Positions 20,990 to 29,215 of a stretch of DNA of 64,000 nt are shown in pieces. The position numbers were made by a program, and so were the translations under genes. Source of the DNA: Pseudomonas sp. ML96 (GTDB lineage Bacteria; Pseudomonadota; Gammaproteobacteria; Pseudomonadales; Pseudomonadaceae). The stretch is taken from contig NZ_JPMY01000041.1 of the NCBI RefSeq assembly GCF_000761545.1, positions 90,244 to 154,243 on the forward strand. Reading direction: 5' to 3'. Under the pieces are notes generated by a model. The model did no database searches. It was not told the DNA's origin and saw only the letters and a program-made list of their open reading frames with translations. Positions within the stretch are counted from its first letter, which is position 1. The number at the start of each line of letters is the position of its first letter.

Positions 20990-21529
20990 ATGAGCCTTTC
21001 CCTCCGCGACCAGTTGCTGAAAGCCGGCCTGGTCAATGAAAAGCAGGCCAAGCAGGCCGGCAAGCAGAAACAGAAACAGACCCGCCTGGAGAAGAAGGGC
21101 CAGGTCGAAGTGGACGATTCGCAGCAGCAGGCCGCCCTGCAAGCCAAGGCCGACAAACAGGCCAAGGACCAGGAGCTGAATCGCCAGCAGCAGGAGAAGG
21201 CCCAGCAGAAGGCCATCTCCGCGCAGATCAAGCAGCTGATCGAGAGTGCCCGCCTGCCGAAGATCGGCGGCGAGGACTACTACAACTTCGTCGACGACAA
21301 GAAGGTCAAACGCATCGCGGTGAACAACCTGATGCGCGACAAGCTCAGTCGCGGCTCGCTGGCCGTGGTGCGCCATGGTGGCGGCTACGAGGTGATCCCG
21401 CGCGAGGCGGCTCTGAAGATCCAGGAGCGCGATGCGCAGCGCATCGTCCTGCTTAACACCCAGACCGAAGGGCCGGACGAGGACGATCCATACGCCGCCT
21501 ACCAGATCCCCGACGATCTGATGTGGTAA
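20990..21529 (+). CDS. DUF2058 protein (YaiL-like)
   Basis: A 179-residue very charged protein: MSLSLRDQLLKAGLVNEKQAKQ followed by a long Lys/Gln-rich coiled-coil region (about 20-80) and a compact C-terminal part (PKIGGEDYYNFVDDKKVKRIAVN...VVRHGGGYEVIPREAALKI). This is the DUF2058/YaiL pattern, sometimes called nucleoprotein-like; function is unknown. It starts 14 nt after mazG and is followed by a strong terminator. Confidence 0.85.
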   Translation: MSLSLRDQLLKAGLVNEKQAKQAGKQKQKQTRLEKKGQVEVDDSQQQAALQAKADKQAKDQELNRQQQEKAQQKAISAQIKQLIESARLPKIGGEDYYNFVDDKKVKRIAVNNLMRDKLSRGSLAVVRHGGGYEVIPREAALKIQERDAQRIVLLNTQTEGPDEDDPYAAYQIPDDLMW

Positions 21530-21531
21530 CG

Positions 21532-21559
21532 AAAAAGCCGGGCACTGCCCGGCTTTTTT
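21532..21559. terminator. Bidirectional terminator between DUF2058 and rof
   Basis: AAAAAGCCGGGC-ACT-GCCCGGCTTTTT, a 12-bp symmetric stem with A and T runs on both sides. It lies 3' to both convergent genes, so it can stop transcription in both directions. Confidence 0.9.
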
Positions 21560-21574
21560 CTGTCGCTGTTTTGC

Positions 21575-21859
21575 TCAGCAGCTCGGGCTGTCGCCAAGCA
21601 GCACACGGCCGAAGCTGGCGCCGGCATCCAGTGGCGTGATGGCCAGCAGGCGGTCCATGCGCAGCTGTCGCTCGCCATCATCGGTGCCGACCACGAGAAA
21701 CTCCTCCTTGCTGGCCGAGGTGCTGGTGCCCAGGGCCTGGGCCAGCAGTTCACCGCCGTCGACCAGTTCGATGCGCAGCCGGTAACGGTGCAGGCAGGCG
21801 ACTTCCAGGTAGTCGTACAGGGCGCAGGCCAGTGGTCGATAGCTGTCGTTCATGGTCAT
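21575..21859 (-). CDS. rof: Rho-binding antiterminator family protein (Rof/YaeO-like)
   Basis: The 94-residue protein begins MTMNDSYRPLACALYDYLEVAC, closely matching E. coli Rof (MSMNDTYQP...DYDNLELAC). It continues with an Sm-like beta fold (YRLRIELVDGGELLAQAL...EEFLVVGTDDGERQLRMDRLLAI). Rof binds Rho hexamers and inhibits Rho-dependent termination in E. coli. An alternative ATG two codons later exists; the first is preferred because it matches the family. Confidence 0.85.
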   Translation of the reverse strand: MTMNDSYRPLACALYDYLEVACLHRYRLRIELVDGGELLAQALGTSTSASKEEFLVVGTDDGERQLRMDRLLAITPLDAGASFGRVLLGDSPSC

Positions 21860-21905
21860 GCTCGGAAGGCGGATGGCTGCAGCCTAGCGCTTTCTTGCAG
21901 GCATG

Positions 21906-21930
21906 AAAAAGCCGGGCATTGCCCGGCTCG
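21906..21930 (-). terminator. Terminator after the DUF3108 gene
   Basis: On the minus strand GCCGGGC-AAT-GCCCGGC is followed by TTTTTC. It begins about 16 nt past the stop codon of the DUF3108 gene. Confidence 0.8.
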
Positions 21931-21945
21931 TTCGATTCGCTGCGC

Positions 21946-22662
21946 TTACTCGGCGATGCCTTCGACGGTGCGACCGTCAACGGTGCCGTCCTTGAGCATG
22001 ATCTGGTATTCCTTGCCGTCCTTCTCCACCTGGTACAGGCGCACCAGCAGGTAGTTCCAGTCCTTGGCGAACCACAGCACGGTCTTGCGGCTGCTCTGGG
22101 TCGGGTCGCGCACGCGCTCGACCTTGATCGCGTCAACCAGGCCGGCCTTGGTGCGCACGCGCTCCTCGCCGAGCACGCGGAAGTCGTAGGTCTCGATCTC
22201 GTCGCCGTCGACCACCTGGTAGCTCATGCTCTGTTTGCCGGCGGCCACGTCGTGCTGCAGGGTCAACTGGTAGGTCGACTTGTCCTGCATGCCGCGGTTG
22301 AGCGGGAAGCGCACTGGCTCGCCGCGGTCGTTGCCCAGCACCTGTTTCTCGGTCCAGTCGAAGTCCAGCTCGATCTGCTTGGCCTTGCCCAGGCCGCTGC
22401 GGTCGAAGCGGTAGGTCAGTGGCAGGAAAGCGTCGTTTTCCAGGCGGAAGGTGCTGGTCTCGTTGAGGCTGGCGACCAGCATGGAGGCTTCGAAATTCAG
22501 CTCCCAGCGGCCGTTGTCCAGCGCCTTGAGGCTGCGGCTGGCGGTGCCGCTGATCGGTACCTGCTTCCAGTCGGCGGTGTAGCTGGCGGAGAAGGGCTTG
22601 AGCTCCAGAGCCTGCACCGGCAGGGCCAGCAGGGCGAGTAGCATCAGCAGAACGCGGGGCAT
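21946..22662 (-). CDS. DUF3108 exported protein
   Basis: A 238-residue protein with a clear signal peptide (LLMLLALLALPVQALE) and a beta-rich body typical of DUF3108 (FSASYTADWKQVPISGTASRSL...YDFRVLGEERVRTKAGLVDAIKVERVR...TVLWFAKDWNYLLVRLYQVEKDGKEY). It is probably periplasmic. The family is often beside purN/purM in Pseudomonas; function is unknown. It lies 8 nt downstream of purN on the same strand. Confidence 0.85.
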   Translation of the reverse strand: MPRVLLMLLALLALPVQALELKPFSASYTADWKQVPISGTASRSLKALDNGRWELNFEASMLVASLNETSTFRLENDAFLPLTYRFDRSGLGKAKQIELDFDWTEKQVLGNDRGEPVRFPLNRGMQDKSTYQLTLQHDVAAGKQSMSYQVVDGDEIETYDFRVLGEERVRTKAGLVDAIKVERVRDPTQSSRKTVLWFAKDWNYLLVRLYQVEKDGKEYQIMLKDGTVDGRTVEGIAE

Positions 22663-22670
22663 GGAATCTC

Positions 22671-23318
22671 CTATGTGCGGATCAGGTGGCCGGTGGCCGG
22701 CAGGGCCGTGCCATCCAGTTGTGCACCGGTCGCGCCCAGTTTCAGGCGGCCTTCGGCGAACCAGCGCATCGCCAGAGGATAGATGTGATGTTCCTGGCTG
22801 TGTACTCGCTGAGCCAGGCTCTCCGGCGTATCGCCAGACTCTACCGGCACTACCGCCTGTACGACCAGTGGTCCGCCATCGAGTTCCTCGGTGACGAAGT
22901 GCACGCTGCAGCCATGCTCGCTGTCGCCAGCCTCCAGCGCGCGCTGGTGGGTGTGCAGGCCCTTGTACTTGGGCAGCAGCGAGGGATGGATATTCAGCAG
23001 GCGGCCTTCGTAGTGACGCACGAAGCCACCGGTGAGGATGCGCATGAAGCCGGCCAGCACCACCAGCTGCGGGTCGAAGCCGTCGATGGCTTCGACCAGC
23101 GCGGCGTCGAAGGCCTCGCGGCCGTCGAACTGCTTGTGGTCCAGGACCAGAGTGGCGATGCCAGCCTGCTTGGCCCGCTCCAGCCCGTAGGCATCGGCGC
23201 GGTTGGAAATCACCGCGGCGATGCGTGCCGGATTACCGTCTTTGCCGATGCTGTCGATCAGGGCCTGCAGGTTGCTGCCGGACCCTGAGATCAGCACCAC
23301 GACATTGCAGTCGGCCAT
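22671..23318 (-). CDS. purN: Phosphoribosylglycinamide formyltransferase PurN
   Basis: The 215-residue enzyme transfers a formyl group from 10-formyl-THF to GAR in purine synthesis. Visible motifs: SGSGSNLQALID (phosphate loop), the catalytic trio Asn-His-Asp in NIHPSLLPKYKG and HFVTEELDGGPLVVQ. Its start overlaps the purM stop (TGATG), so the genes are coupled. Confidence 0.95.
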   Translation of the reverse strand: MADCNVVVLISGSGSNLQALIDSIGKDGNPARIAAVISNRADAYGLERAKQAGIATLVLDHKQFDGREAFDAALVEAIDGFDPQLVVLAGFMRILTGGFVRHYEGRLLNIHPSLLPKYKGLHTHQRALEAGDSEHGCSVHFVTEELDGGPLVVQAVVPVESGDTPESLAQRVHSQEHHIYPLAMRWFAEGRLKLGATGAQLDGTALPATGHLIRT

Positions 23319-24376
23319 CAGTGGGTTTTCAGGTTGTTCAGCACGACCAGCTCAGCACCTTCGGCGGCCTGGGCGATCTGGCCGATGACCCATGGGGCTT
23401 CGCCGGAGGCGCGCAGGCTGGCCAGGGTGGCCTCGACCTGGTCCTGGGCGACGCAGATGACCATGCCGACGCCGCAGTTCAGCACGCGGTGCATTTCGTG
23501 CTCGTCGACGTTGCCTTTTTCCTGCAGGAAGTTGAACACGGCCGGGCGGTTCCAGCTGGCCACGTCGATCACCGCCTGGGCGCCTTGCGGCAGCACGCGC
23601 GGGATGTTGTCGAGCAGGCCGCCGCCGGTGATGTGGGCCATGGCCTTGACCGCGCCGGTGTCCTTGATCAGCTTCAGCAGCGGCTTGACGTAGATGCGGG
23701 TCGGCGCCATCAGCAGGTCGGCCAGCTTCTTGCCATCCAGTTCGGTGGCGTCGATGTCGGTGCCGGAGACTTCGAGGATCTTGCGGATCAGCGAGTAGCC
23801 GTTGGAGTGCGGGCCGGAGGAGGGCAGGGCGACCAGGGCGTCGCCGGTGACCACTTTCGAGCCGTCGATGATCTCGGCCTTTTCCACCACGCCGACGCAG
23901 AAGCCGGCCAGGTCGTAGTCTTCGCCTTCGTACATGCCCGGCATTTCGGCGGTCTCGCCACCGACCAGGGAGCAACCGGCCAGCTCGCAACCAGCGCCGA
24001 TGCCGGTGACCACGGTGGCGGCCACGTCGACATTGAGCTTGCCGGTGGCGTAGTAGTCGAGGAAGAACAGCGGCTCGGCGCCGCACACCACCAGGTCGTT
24101 GACGCACATGGCGACCAGATCCTGGCCGATGCTGTCGTGCTTGTTCAGGTTCAGCGCCAGACGGAGTTTGGTGCCGACGCCGTCGGTGCCGCTGACCAGT
24201 ACCGGCTGCTTGTAGCCGGCCGGGATCTCGCAGAGGGCGCCGAAACCACCCAGGCCACCCATGACTTCCGGACGTGCGGTGCGCTTGGCCACGCCTTTGA
24301 TGCGCTCGACCAGGGCTTCGCCGGCGTCGATGTCGACACCTGCATCCTTGTAGCTGATGGAGGGTTGCTTGCTCAT
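23318..24376 (-). CDS. purM: Phosphoribosylaminoimidazole synthetase (AIR synthase) PurM
   Basis: The 352-residue protein shows the PurM family motifs SYKDAGVDIDAGEALV, SGTDGVGTKLRLA, DLVAMCVNDLVVCGAEPLFFLDYYATGKL, and MAHITGGGLLDNIPRVLP. It closes the imidazole ring (FGAM plus ATP to AIR). It is the first gene of a purM-purN-DUF3108 unit. Confidence 0.96.
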   Translation of the reverse strand: MSKQPSISYKDAGVDIDAGEALVERIKGVAKRTARPEVMGGLGGFGALCEIPAGYKQPVLVSGTDGVGTKLRLALNLNKHDSIGQDLVAMCVNDLVVCGAEPLFFLDYYATGKLNVDVAATVVTGIGAGCELAGCSLVGGETAEMPGMYEGEDYDLAGFCVGVVEKAEIIDGSKVVTGDALVALPSSGPHSNGYSLIRKILEVSGTDIDATELDGKKLADLLMAPTRIYVKPLLKLIKDTGAVKAMAHITGGGLLDNIPRVLPQGAQAVIDVASWNRPAVFNFLQEKGNVDEHEMHRVLNCGVGMVICVAQDQVEATLASLRASGEAPWVIGQIAQAAEGAELVVLNNLKTH

Positions 24377-24571
24377 GGGTTCAGGCCTTTAGAAGGGGAA
24401 TGCTGTGGGCGACCGGCATGTGTGCGGGCCGGTCCGCGAAGGCGCGCGATTTTATCAGGCTTGCCCGCCAGCGGCCACCGGGCGCGACGGTTGCCGGGGG
24501 ACAGGCGGCTGTTTAAGGTATAGCCCTTCGCGTGCCGCACAGGCGCGTCCTTCCGAGCCGAGACCCTATCG

Positions 24572-25597
24572 ATGCGCCTGTCCGCCCGCCTGCTTGCCCT
24601 CTGCCTTCCGCTGTTCAGCCTGCCGGCCCTGGCCGAGACGGTCAGCGGCCTCTATCAGGTGCGTGAGGCGGTCACCAGCCAGCAGCCGGAGGAGCGCACC
24701 GCCGCCCTCAACCGCGCCCTGGAGACCCTGGTGCTGCGCCTGACCGGCGACGCTAAGGCGGTACAGAGCCCGGCGCTGCAGGCGGTACGCCAGGACCCGC
24801 AGCAACTGGTCAGCCAGTACGTCTACGAGGGCGAGACCCTGGTGGTGGACTTCGATCCGCTGACCACCGAGAACAAGCTGCGCCAGGCCGGCCTGCCGAT
24901 GTGGGGCGCCAATCGCCCGTCGATCCTGGCCTGGTGGCTGAACAGCGGTACCGAAGGCGCCAGCCTGGTCGGCGATGCGCAGGAGGCTTCCAAGCCGCTG
25001 CAGCAGGCTGCCCAGCACCGCGGCCTGCCTGTGCGCCTGCCGCTGGCCGATCTGCAGGAGCAACTGGTTGCCACCCCGGAAAACCTCGGTGCCAGCCAGC
25101 CGGATGCCCTGCAACCGGCCTCCGAGCGTTATGCAGCCGATGCCCTGCTGGCCGTGCAGGCGCATGAGGAAGGCGGCCAGTGGCAGGCCGAATGGCGCCT
25201 GTGGCTGGGCGATGCCCGTGAGCAGGGCAAGGCCCAGGGCGCCGATCAGCAGGCCCTGGCCGACGCAGTGCTGCTGGCCGTTAGCGAGCGCCTGGCACCG
25301 CGTTTCCTGGTCAAGCCGGGTGCCGCCAGTGCCATGACTCTGGAGATCCAGGGTGCCAACCTCGGGCGCTACGCCGAGCTGGAACGCCTGCTCGAGCCGT
25401 TCGCCGCCCGCCTGCTGCGGGTCAAGGGTGACCAGATGGTCTGGCAGGTCAACGCCAGCGCCGAGCAGCTGCGCGCCCAGCTGGGTTTGGCCGGCCTGCA
25501 GGAAGTGCCGGCCGACGCCGCGCCGCTGGACGCCGCCGCAGCGCCCCAGGCCGCGCCGACTCCGGCGCCGGTCAACCTGATGCGCTTCCGCTGGTAA
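24572..25597 (+). CDS. DUF2066 exported protein
   Basis: A 341-residue protein with a signal peptide (LLALCLPLFSLPALAE) and the DUF2066 pattern VSGLYQVREAVTSQQPEERTAALNRALETLVLRLTGD...YVYEGETLVVDFDPLTTENKLRQAGLPMWGANRPSILAWWL. It has an Ala/Pro-rich tail. It is probably periplasmic and its role is not known. It is divergent from purM across 195 bp and lies before perM in the same direction. Confidence 0.85.
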   Translation: MRLSARLLALCLPLFSLPALAETVSGLYQVREAVTSQQPEERTAALNRALETLVLRLTGDAKAVQSPALQAVRQDPQQLVSQYVYEGETLVVDFDPLTTENKLRQAGLPMWGANRPSILAWWLNSGTEGASLVGDAQEASKPLQQAAQHRGLPVRLPLADLQEQLVATPENLGASQPDALQPASERYAADALLAVQAHEEGGQWQAEWRLWLGDAREQGKAQGADQQALADAVLLAVSERLAPRFLVKPGAASAMTLEIQGANLGRYAELERLLEPFAARLLRVKGDQMVWQVNASAEQLRAQLGLAGLQEVPADAAPLDAAAAPQAAPTPAPVNLMRFRW

Positions 25598-25666
25598 TCC
25601 CGGCCGCCGGTATTGGCCGGCGGCACAACCCGAATATTCCATCTATGTAGCGACGGAGTGCCTGAG

Positions 25667-26740
25667 ATGACCGATTCGCGGCGCTGGCTATGGCTGGCCG
25701 GCCTGTTCCTCTGCGGCTGGCTGATCTACCTGCTGACCCCCATCCTCTCGCCGTTCCTGGTCGCCATGCTGCTGGCCTACATGGGCGACCCGCTGGTGGA
25801 CCGCCTGGAGAAGCGCGGCCTGTCGCGCACCTGGGGCGTGGTCATCGTCTTCAGCCTGTTCAGCCTGCTGCTGCTGATCATGCTGCTGGTGCTGATCCCC
25901 ATGCTCGGCCGCCAGCTGGTGCGCCTCTACGAACTGGCGCCGCAGGGCCTCGACTGGGCGCAGCACCAGGCGCTGCCCTGGGTGCAGGCGCAATTCGGCC
26001 TGGCGGAGGGCTTCTGGCGCTTCGATCAAGTCAAAGAAGCGCTGTCTGGCCACCTGGGCAAGACCACCGATATCGTCGGCGGCCTGCTGGCCCAGGCCAC
26101 CGCCTCCGGTCTCGCCCTGCTGGGCTGGTTGGGTAACCTGTTGCTGATCCCGGTGGTGGCCTTCTACCTGCTGCGTGACTGGGACCTGATGATCGCCAAG
26201 CTGCGCAGCCTGCTGCCGCGTGCCCGCGAGAGCCTGGTGGTGCAGCTGGTCGGCGAATGCCACGAGGTGCTCGGTGCCTTCATGCGCGGCCAGTTGCTGG
26301 TGATGCTGGCCCTGGCCGGCATCTACTCGGTCGGCCTGATGGTGGTTGGCCTGGAGCTGGGCCTGCTGATCGGCCTGCTTGCCGGCCTGGCCAGCATCGT
26401 GCCGTACATGGGCTTCATCGTCGGTTTCGGCGCTGCTGTGGTGGCCGCTTTGTTCCAGCACGCGGGTTTCGAACTGTATCCGCTGATCGGTATTGCCGTG
26501 GTGTTCGGCATCGGCCAGTTACTCGAAGGCATGCTGCTGACGCCCATGCTGGTTGGCGATCGCATTGGCCTGCACCCGGTGGCAGTGATCTTCGCCATCC
26601 TCGCCGGTGGTCAGCTGTTTGGCTTCACCGGCGTACTGTTAGCCCTGCCGGTGGCGGCCGTGATCATGGTATTGCTGCGCCATGCGCATGATTTCTATAA
26701 ACAATCAGTCACCTATGGTGCTACGCCACCATCTGGTTGA
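25667..26740 (+). CDS. perM: PerM/AI-2E-transporter-family membrane protein with a prophage-altered C-terminus
   Basis: The 357-residue protein has about seven to eight membrane helices and the family signatures LTPILSPFLVAMLLAYMGDPLVDRLEKRG and GLHPVAVIFAILAGGQLFGFTGVLLALPVAAV. The superfamily (PF01594) includes exporters and Na+/H+ antiporters; substrate unknown. The last 12 residues (QSVTYGATPPSG) are encoded by phage DNA: the att core CTATAAAC lies at codons 343-346. Joining to the sequence after the second core copy gives instead LSALYGESSGDSQEPPSSA and a 364-residue product whose stop overlaps hda. The ATG at 25667 follows GGAG. Confidence 0.9.
   Translation: MTDSRRWLWLAGLFLCGWLIYLLTPILSPFLVAMLLAYMGDPLVDRLEKRGLSRTWGVVIVFSLFSLLLLIMLLVLIPMLGRQLVRLYELAPQGLDWAQHQALPWVQAQFGLAEGFWRFDQVKEALSGHLGKTTDIVGGLLAQATASGLALLGWLGNLLLIPVVAFYLLRDWDLMIAKLRSLLPRARESLVVQLVGECHEVLGAFMRGQLLVMLALAGIYSVGLMVVGLELGLLIGLLAGLASIVPYMGFIVGFGAAVVAALFQHAGFELYPLIGIAVVFGIGQLLEGMLLTPMLVGDRIGLHPVAVIFAILAGGQLFGFTGVLLALPVAAVIMVLLRHAHDFYKQSVTYGATPPSG
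26695..26702 (+). repeat. attL core (CTATAAAC) inside perM
   Basis: Eight bases identical to 35743-35750. Flanking bases differ at the two sites. Host coding sequence reads in frame up to this point and resumes in frame after the second copy, which defines it as the crossover core. Confidence 0.85.
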
Positions 26741-27770
26741 TTTTGCTGGGGTTTTTCTTTTGCTTCCTAGCTGGTGTCGAAGAAGTGTCGAAGCCATCCA
26801 GCGGATTCAGGCGTAGAGCATCCCGCAAGTGAGCGGGGGAGAGGTGCGCATAGCGCATGGTCATCGTCAGCGACGCATGGCCAAGAATCTCTTTCAGGGT
26901 AAGGATATTCCCGCCGTTCATCATGAAATGTGAGGCGAACGTGTGGCGTAGCACGTGCGAGCACTGGCCGCGAGGCAGCACGATGCCTGAATGCTCAACA
27001 GCTATGCGGAAAGCCCGGCTGCAGCTGGTGAAGCGCTGGTGTTCCCCCAGGTGCTCGAGTAGCCGTTTCTCTAGCTTCTTACTCACCGGAATGACGCGAA
27101 GCCGCTTCGACTTGGTATTGGTGAAGATCACAGTCTGATTCCTCACACGCTCCAGGGTCAGACCCTCAGCCTCAGACCAGCGAGCACCGGTCGCCAGACA
27201 GACCTCCGCCACCAGACGGACGCAGCGCGAGCGGCTGGCATCAAGCGCTTCGATCAATTGCGGGATCTGTTTCATCGACAGATACGATAGTTGTCGCTCC
27301 TGAAACTTGAGCGGCTTCACCTTGGCCAATGGGTTGGAATAGTCGATATCGCCCAGGCGATGCAGCTCATTGAAGACGGCCTTTAGGTAGGTGAAGCGGT
27401 TGTTGATCGACTTTGGCACAGCGCCCGACTCCAGCTCCTTGCGGCGCAGCTCAACTAGATGAGCCCCGGTCAGCTTGGTTGCCTCCGGATCACCCAGCCG
27501 CTGGCACATCAGTAGCAGGGTGTTTTTACGGCGCTCGCCACTACTAATGGAGTGGCCGTGCAGGGCGTACCAGCGGTCAACCAGCTCAGAGAGCTTGCGG
27601 CGATCCTTGGGCTTGGGGTTCCAGTCTTTCTGATTGATGACCGAGGCACGCATAGTGGCCTCGAAACGCATGGCCTCAGCCTTGGTTTTGAACGTCTTAC
27701 GGAAGCGCTTGCCTTTGACCGGCTCAACATCGACTTTCCAACGACCATCTGCCTGCTGTTCGATAGCCAT
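26721..27770 (-). CDS. Phage tyrosine recombinase (integrase)
   Basis: A 349-residue integrase with an N-terminal arm-binding domain (GRWKVDVEPVKGKRFRKTFKTKAEA), a SAM-like core-binding domain, and a catalytic domain. Catalytic residues: Arg in TGARWSEAEGL, HVLRHTFASH (His and Arg), GHASLTMTMRYAH (His and the Tyr nucleophile). The stop lies 18 bp from the attL core, and the 3' ends of int and perM overlap convergently by 20 bp. The ATG directly abuts the rep stop codon. It catalyses integration and, with a directionality factor, excision. Confidence 0.93.
   Translation of the reverse strand: MAIEQQADGRWKVDVEPVKGKRFRKTFKTKAEAMRFEATMRASVINQKDWNPKPKDRRKLSELVDRWYALHGHSISSGERRKNTLLLMCQRLGDPEATKLTGAHLVELRRKELESGAVPKSINNRFTYLKAVFNELHRLGDIDYSNPLAKVKPLKFQERQLSYLSMKQIPQLIEALDASRSRCVRLVAEVCLATGARWSEAEGLTLERVRNQTVIFTNTKSKRLRVIPVSKKLEKRLLEHLGEHQRFTSCSRAFRIAVEHSGIVLPRGQCSHVLRHTFASHFMMNGGNILTLKEILGHASLTMTMRYAHLSPAHLRDALRLNPLDGFDTSSTPARKQKKNPSKINQMVA
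26775..26792 (+). repeat. Paired TGTCGAA repeat, putative integrase arm site (left)
   Basis: TGTCGAA occurs at 26775-26781 and 26786-26792, an 11-bp period, 72 bp inside attL and within the int 3' coding region. An equally spaced pair lies near attR. Confidence 0.55.
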
Positions 27771-29063
27771 CTAGACGGCCATCCCGAACCGGACTTTCCG
27801 TTCTTCTAGGCGCTCGGCAATCATCTTAAGCACGTCCTGATTGGTCATGTCGCGAGCGGCATAGTGATCTTTCATCGTGGGCCAGATAGGCAGCTGGCGG
27901 ATGGCCTTAAAGCCCTTCTTTGCGTCGACACCCTCACGAGCGAGCAGCGAAATTAGGCCGCCCATGACGATGTCGATAGCCTTTCCCGAGAACCCCCTAG
28001 CCGTCTTGTACTGGCGCTTGTAGAAGGTCTCATCCAGCAGCGAATCAACCTCAGATTGGACGCGCACATCATCACGGCAGAGCTGCCAAAAGGCATCCAG
28101 CACACCAGGGCGGGACATGAGCCGGAAGTTTTGCAGGCCATAGCGCCACAGGCCGTCGAGGTGCGGGACCAGTTCGGCAAAGCTGGTGGTGTTAAGGAAG
28201 TCGCCGGAGTGGACCGAACAGCTACCGTGGGCGAATTGCTGCACTACGGAGTGGTGATAGCGAAGCTCCAGACGCCACACAGGAGCGTCGGCGTCATAGT
28301 TGGCAGGGTCCTGATCGTCGAAGCTGTCACGGCGTTTCCAGACACCTTCCCAATAGTCGAGCTTGTCTATCGAGCGGGCCTGAAGGGTTTTGTTGTACAG
28401 AGCGAGCTGGACGCCACCAGCAGAGCCGAACATGAAGGACTGGCCACGGCCATACACGGCGGCAGTCTCTTCCCAGCCATAGGACTGGATACCGTCACGG
28501 CGGCGCTCTGCCTGCGCCTTGCAGTGCAGGTGAGCCACGAAGTCGGCGGGCGGGGTCCAGCCTTGGAAGTCGAGGGCGAGGTGCACAGCGCATTGGTTGC
28601 GCTCGACATGGTGCAAGGACGCAGCAGCGAGGAAGTCGAGCTGCTCCTGTAAACGCTCAGGCGAACGGCCGTCGATAGCATGCGGCGACACTTCAATCTT
28701 GAGGTGCGAGCCGATGGCGTCCGACTTCACGTTGTGGTTTTTGAGCAGCAGGATCAAGCCCAGGTCGGCATTCTGGAGCTTGTACTGGTAGCCCGAGTCA
28801 CGACCGACGCGGGACATGTGGAAGCGGTAGCCGGCGAAATCGACCATGCCCGGCTTCTGATCGAACATCGCCAGCACCTCGGGGCGAATCATGCCCCGGT
28901 AGAGCTGGCGGACGGTATCGACGCCACAGCGGAGCAGGCGAACGCCTGACAGGTCGGTGAACTTGGCCAGCTTGGAATCAAAAAAGAGCCGGCCCGCGCT
29001 GTCTTCCAGTACCTGGCCGTCCTGCTGCATCACCAATCGAATCTGATCCTTGAGCTTCGCCAT
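27771..29063 (-). CDS. Phage replication initiation protein (Pf-type Rep)
   Basis: A 430-residue protein in the position of the Pf replication initiator (between zot and int). Replication_initiation-factor-like features include HLKIEVSPHAI, CAVHLALDFQGW with an acidic pair, and WRLELRYHHSVVQQF, followed by Tyr-containing segments. Family members nick the plus strand to start rolling-circle replication; I cannot assign the nicking Tyr with certainty. The ATG follows AGGAAAGCGAGAAA, and three phased 10-bp repeats lie just upstream. Confidence 0.82.
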   Translation of the reverse strand: MAKLKDQIRLVMQQDGQVLEDSAGRLFFDSKLAKFTDLSGVRLLRCGVDTVRQLYRGMIRPEVLAMFDQKPGMVDFAGYRFHMSRVGRDSGYQYKLQNADLGLILLLKNHNVKSDAIGSHLKIEVSPHAIDGRSPERLQEQLDFLAAASLHHVERNQCAVHLALDFQGWTPPADFVAHLHCKAQAERRRDGIQSYGWEETAAVYGRGQSFMFGSAGGVQLALYNKTLQARSIDKLDYWEGVWKRRDSFDDQDPANYDADAPVWRLELRYHHSVVQQFAHGSCSVHSGDFLNTTSFAELVPHLDGLWRYGLQNFRLMSRPGVLDAFWQLCRDDVRVQSEVDSLLDETFYKRQYKTARGFSGKAIDIVMGGLISLLAREGVDAKKGFKAIRQLPIWPTMKDHYAARDMTNQDVLKMIAERLEERKVRFGMAV

Positions 29064-29076
29064 TTTCTCGCTTTCC

Positions 29077-29104
29077 TATTGCTGAATACTGCTGTGTATT
29101 GCTG
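29077..29104. repeat. Three helically phased repeats upstream of rep
   Basis: TATTGCTG (29077), TACTGCTG (29087) and TATTGCTG (29097) are spaced exactly 10 bp, 14 to 41 bp before the rep start. Candidate operator or iteron for control of rep. Confidence 0.5.
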
Positions 29105-29215
29105 TCGCTTAGTTTCGATTCATAGACGTGCTACAGGGTCGTCCCGGCGCTACCGCCCCGGCGCGTACCGACCGCGCACGCGCGCCCAGCCCGCGCCGTG
29201 GCCGCAGCGCGATAA
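29105..29215. other. Very GC-rich non-coding gap between zot and rep
   Basis: About 110 bp with direct repeats CCCGGCGC at 29143 and 29157 (14-bp period) and an inverted pair GGCGCG (29160-29165)/CGCGCC (29181-29186). It contains the rep leader. Hairpin potential makes it one of two candidate sites for phage origin or packaging signals. Confidence 0.4.
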
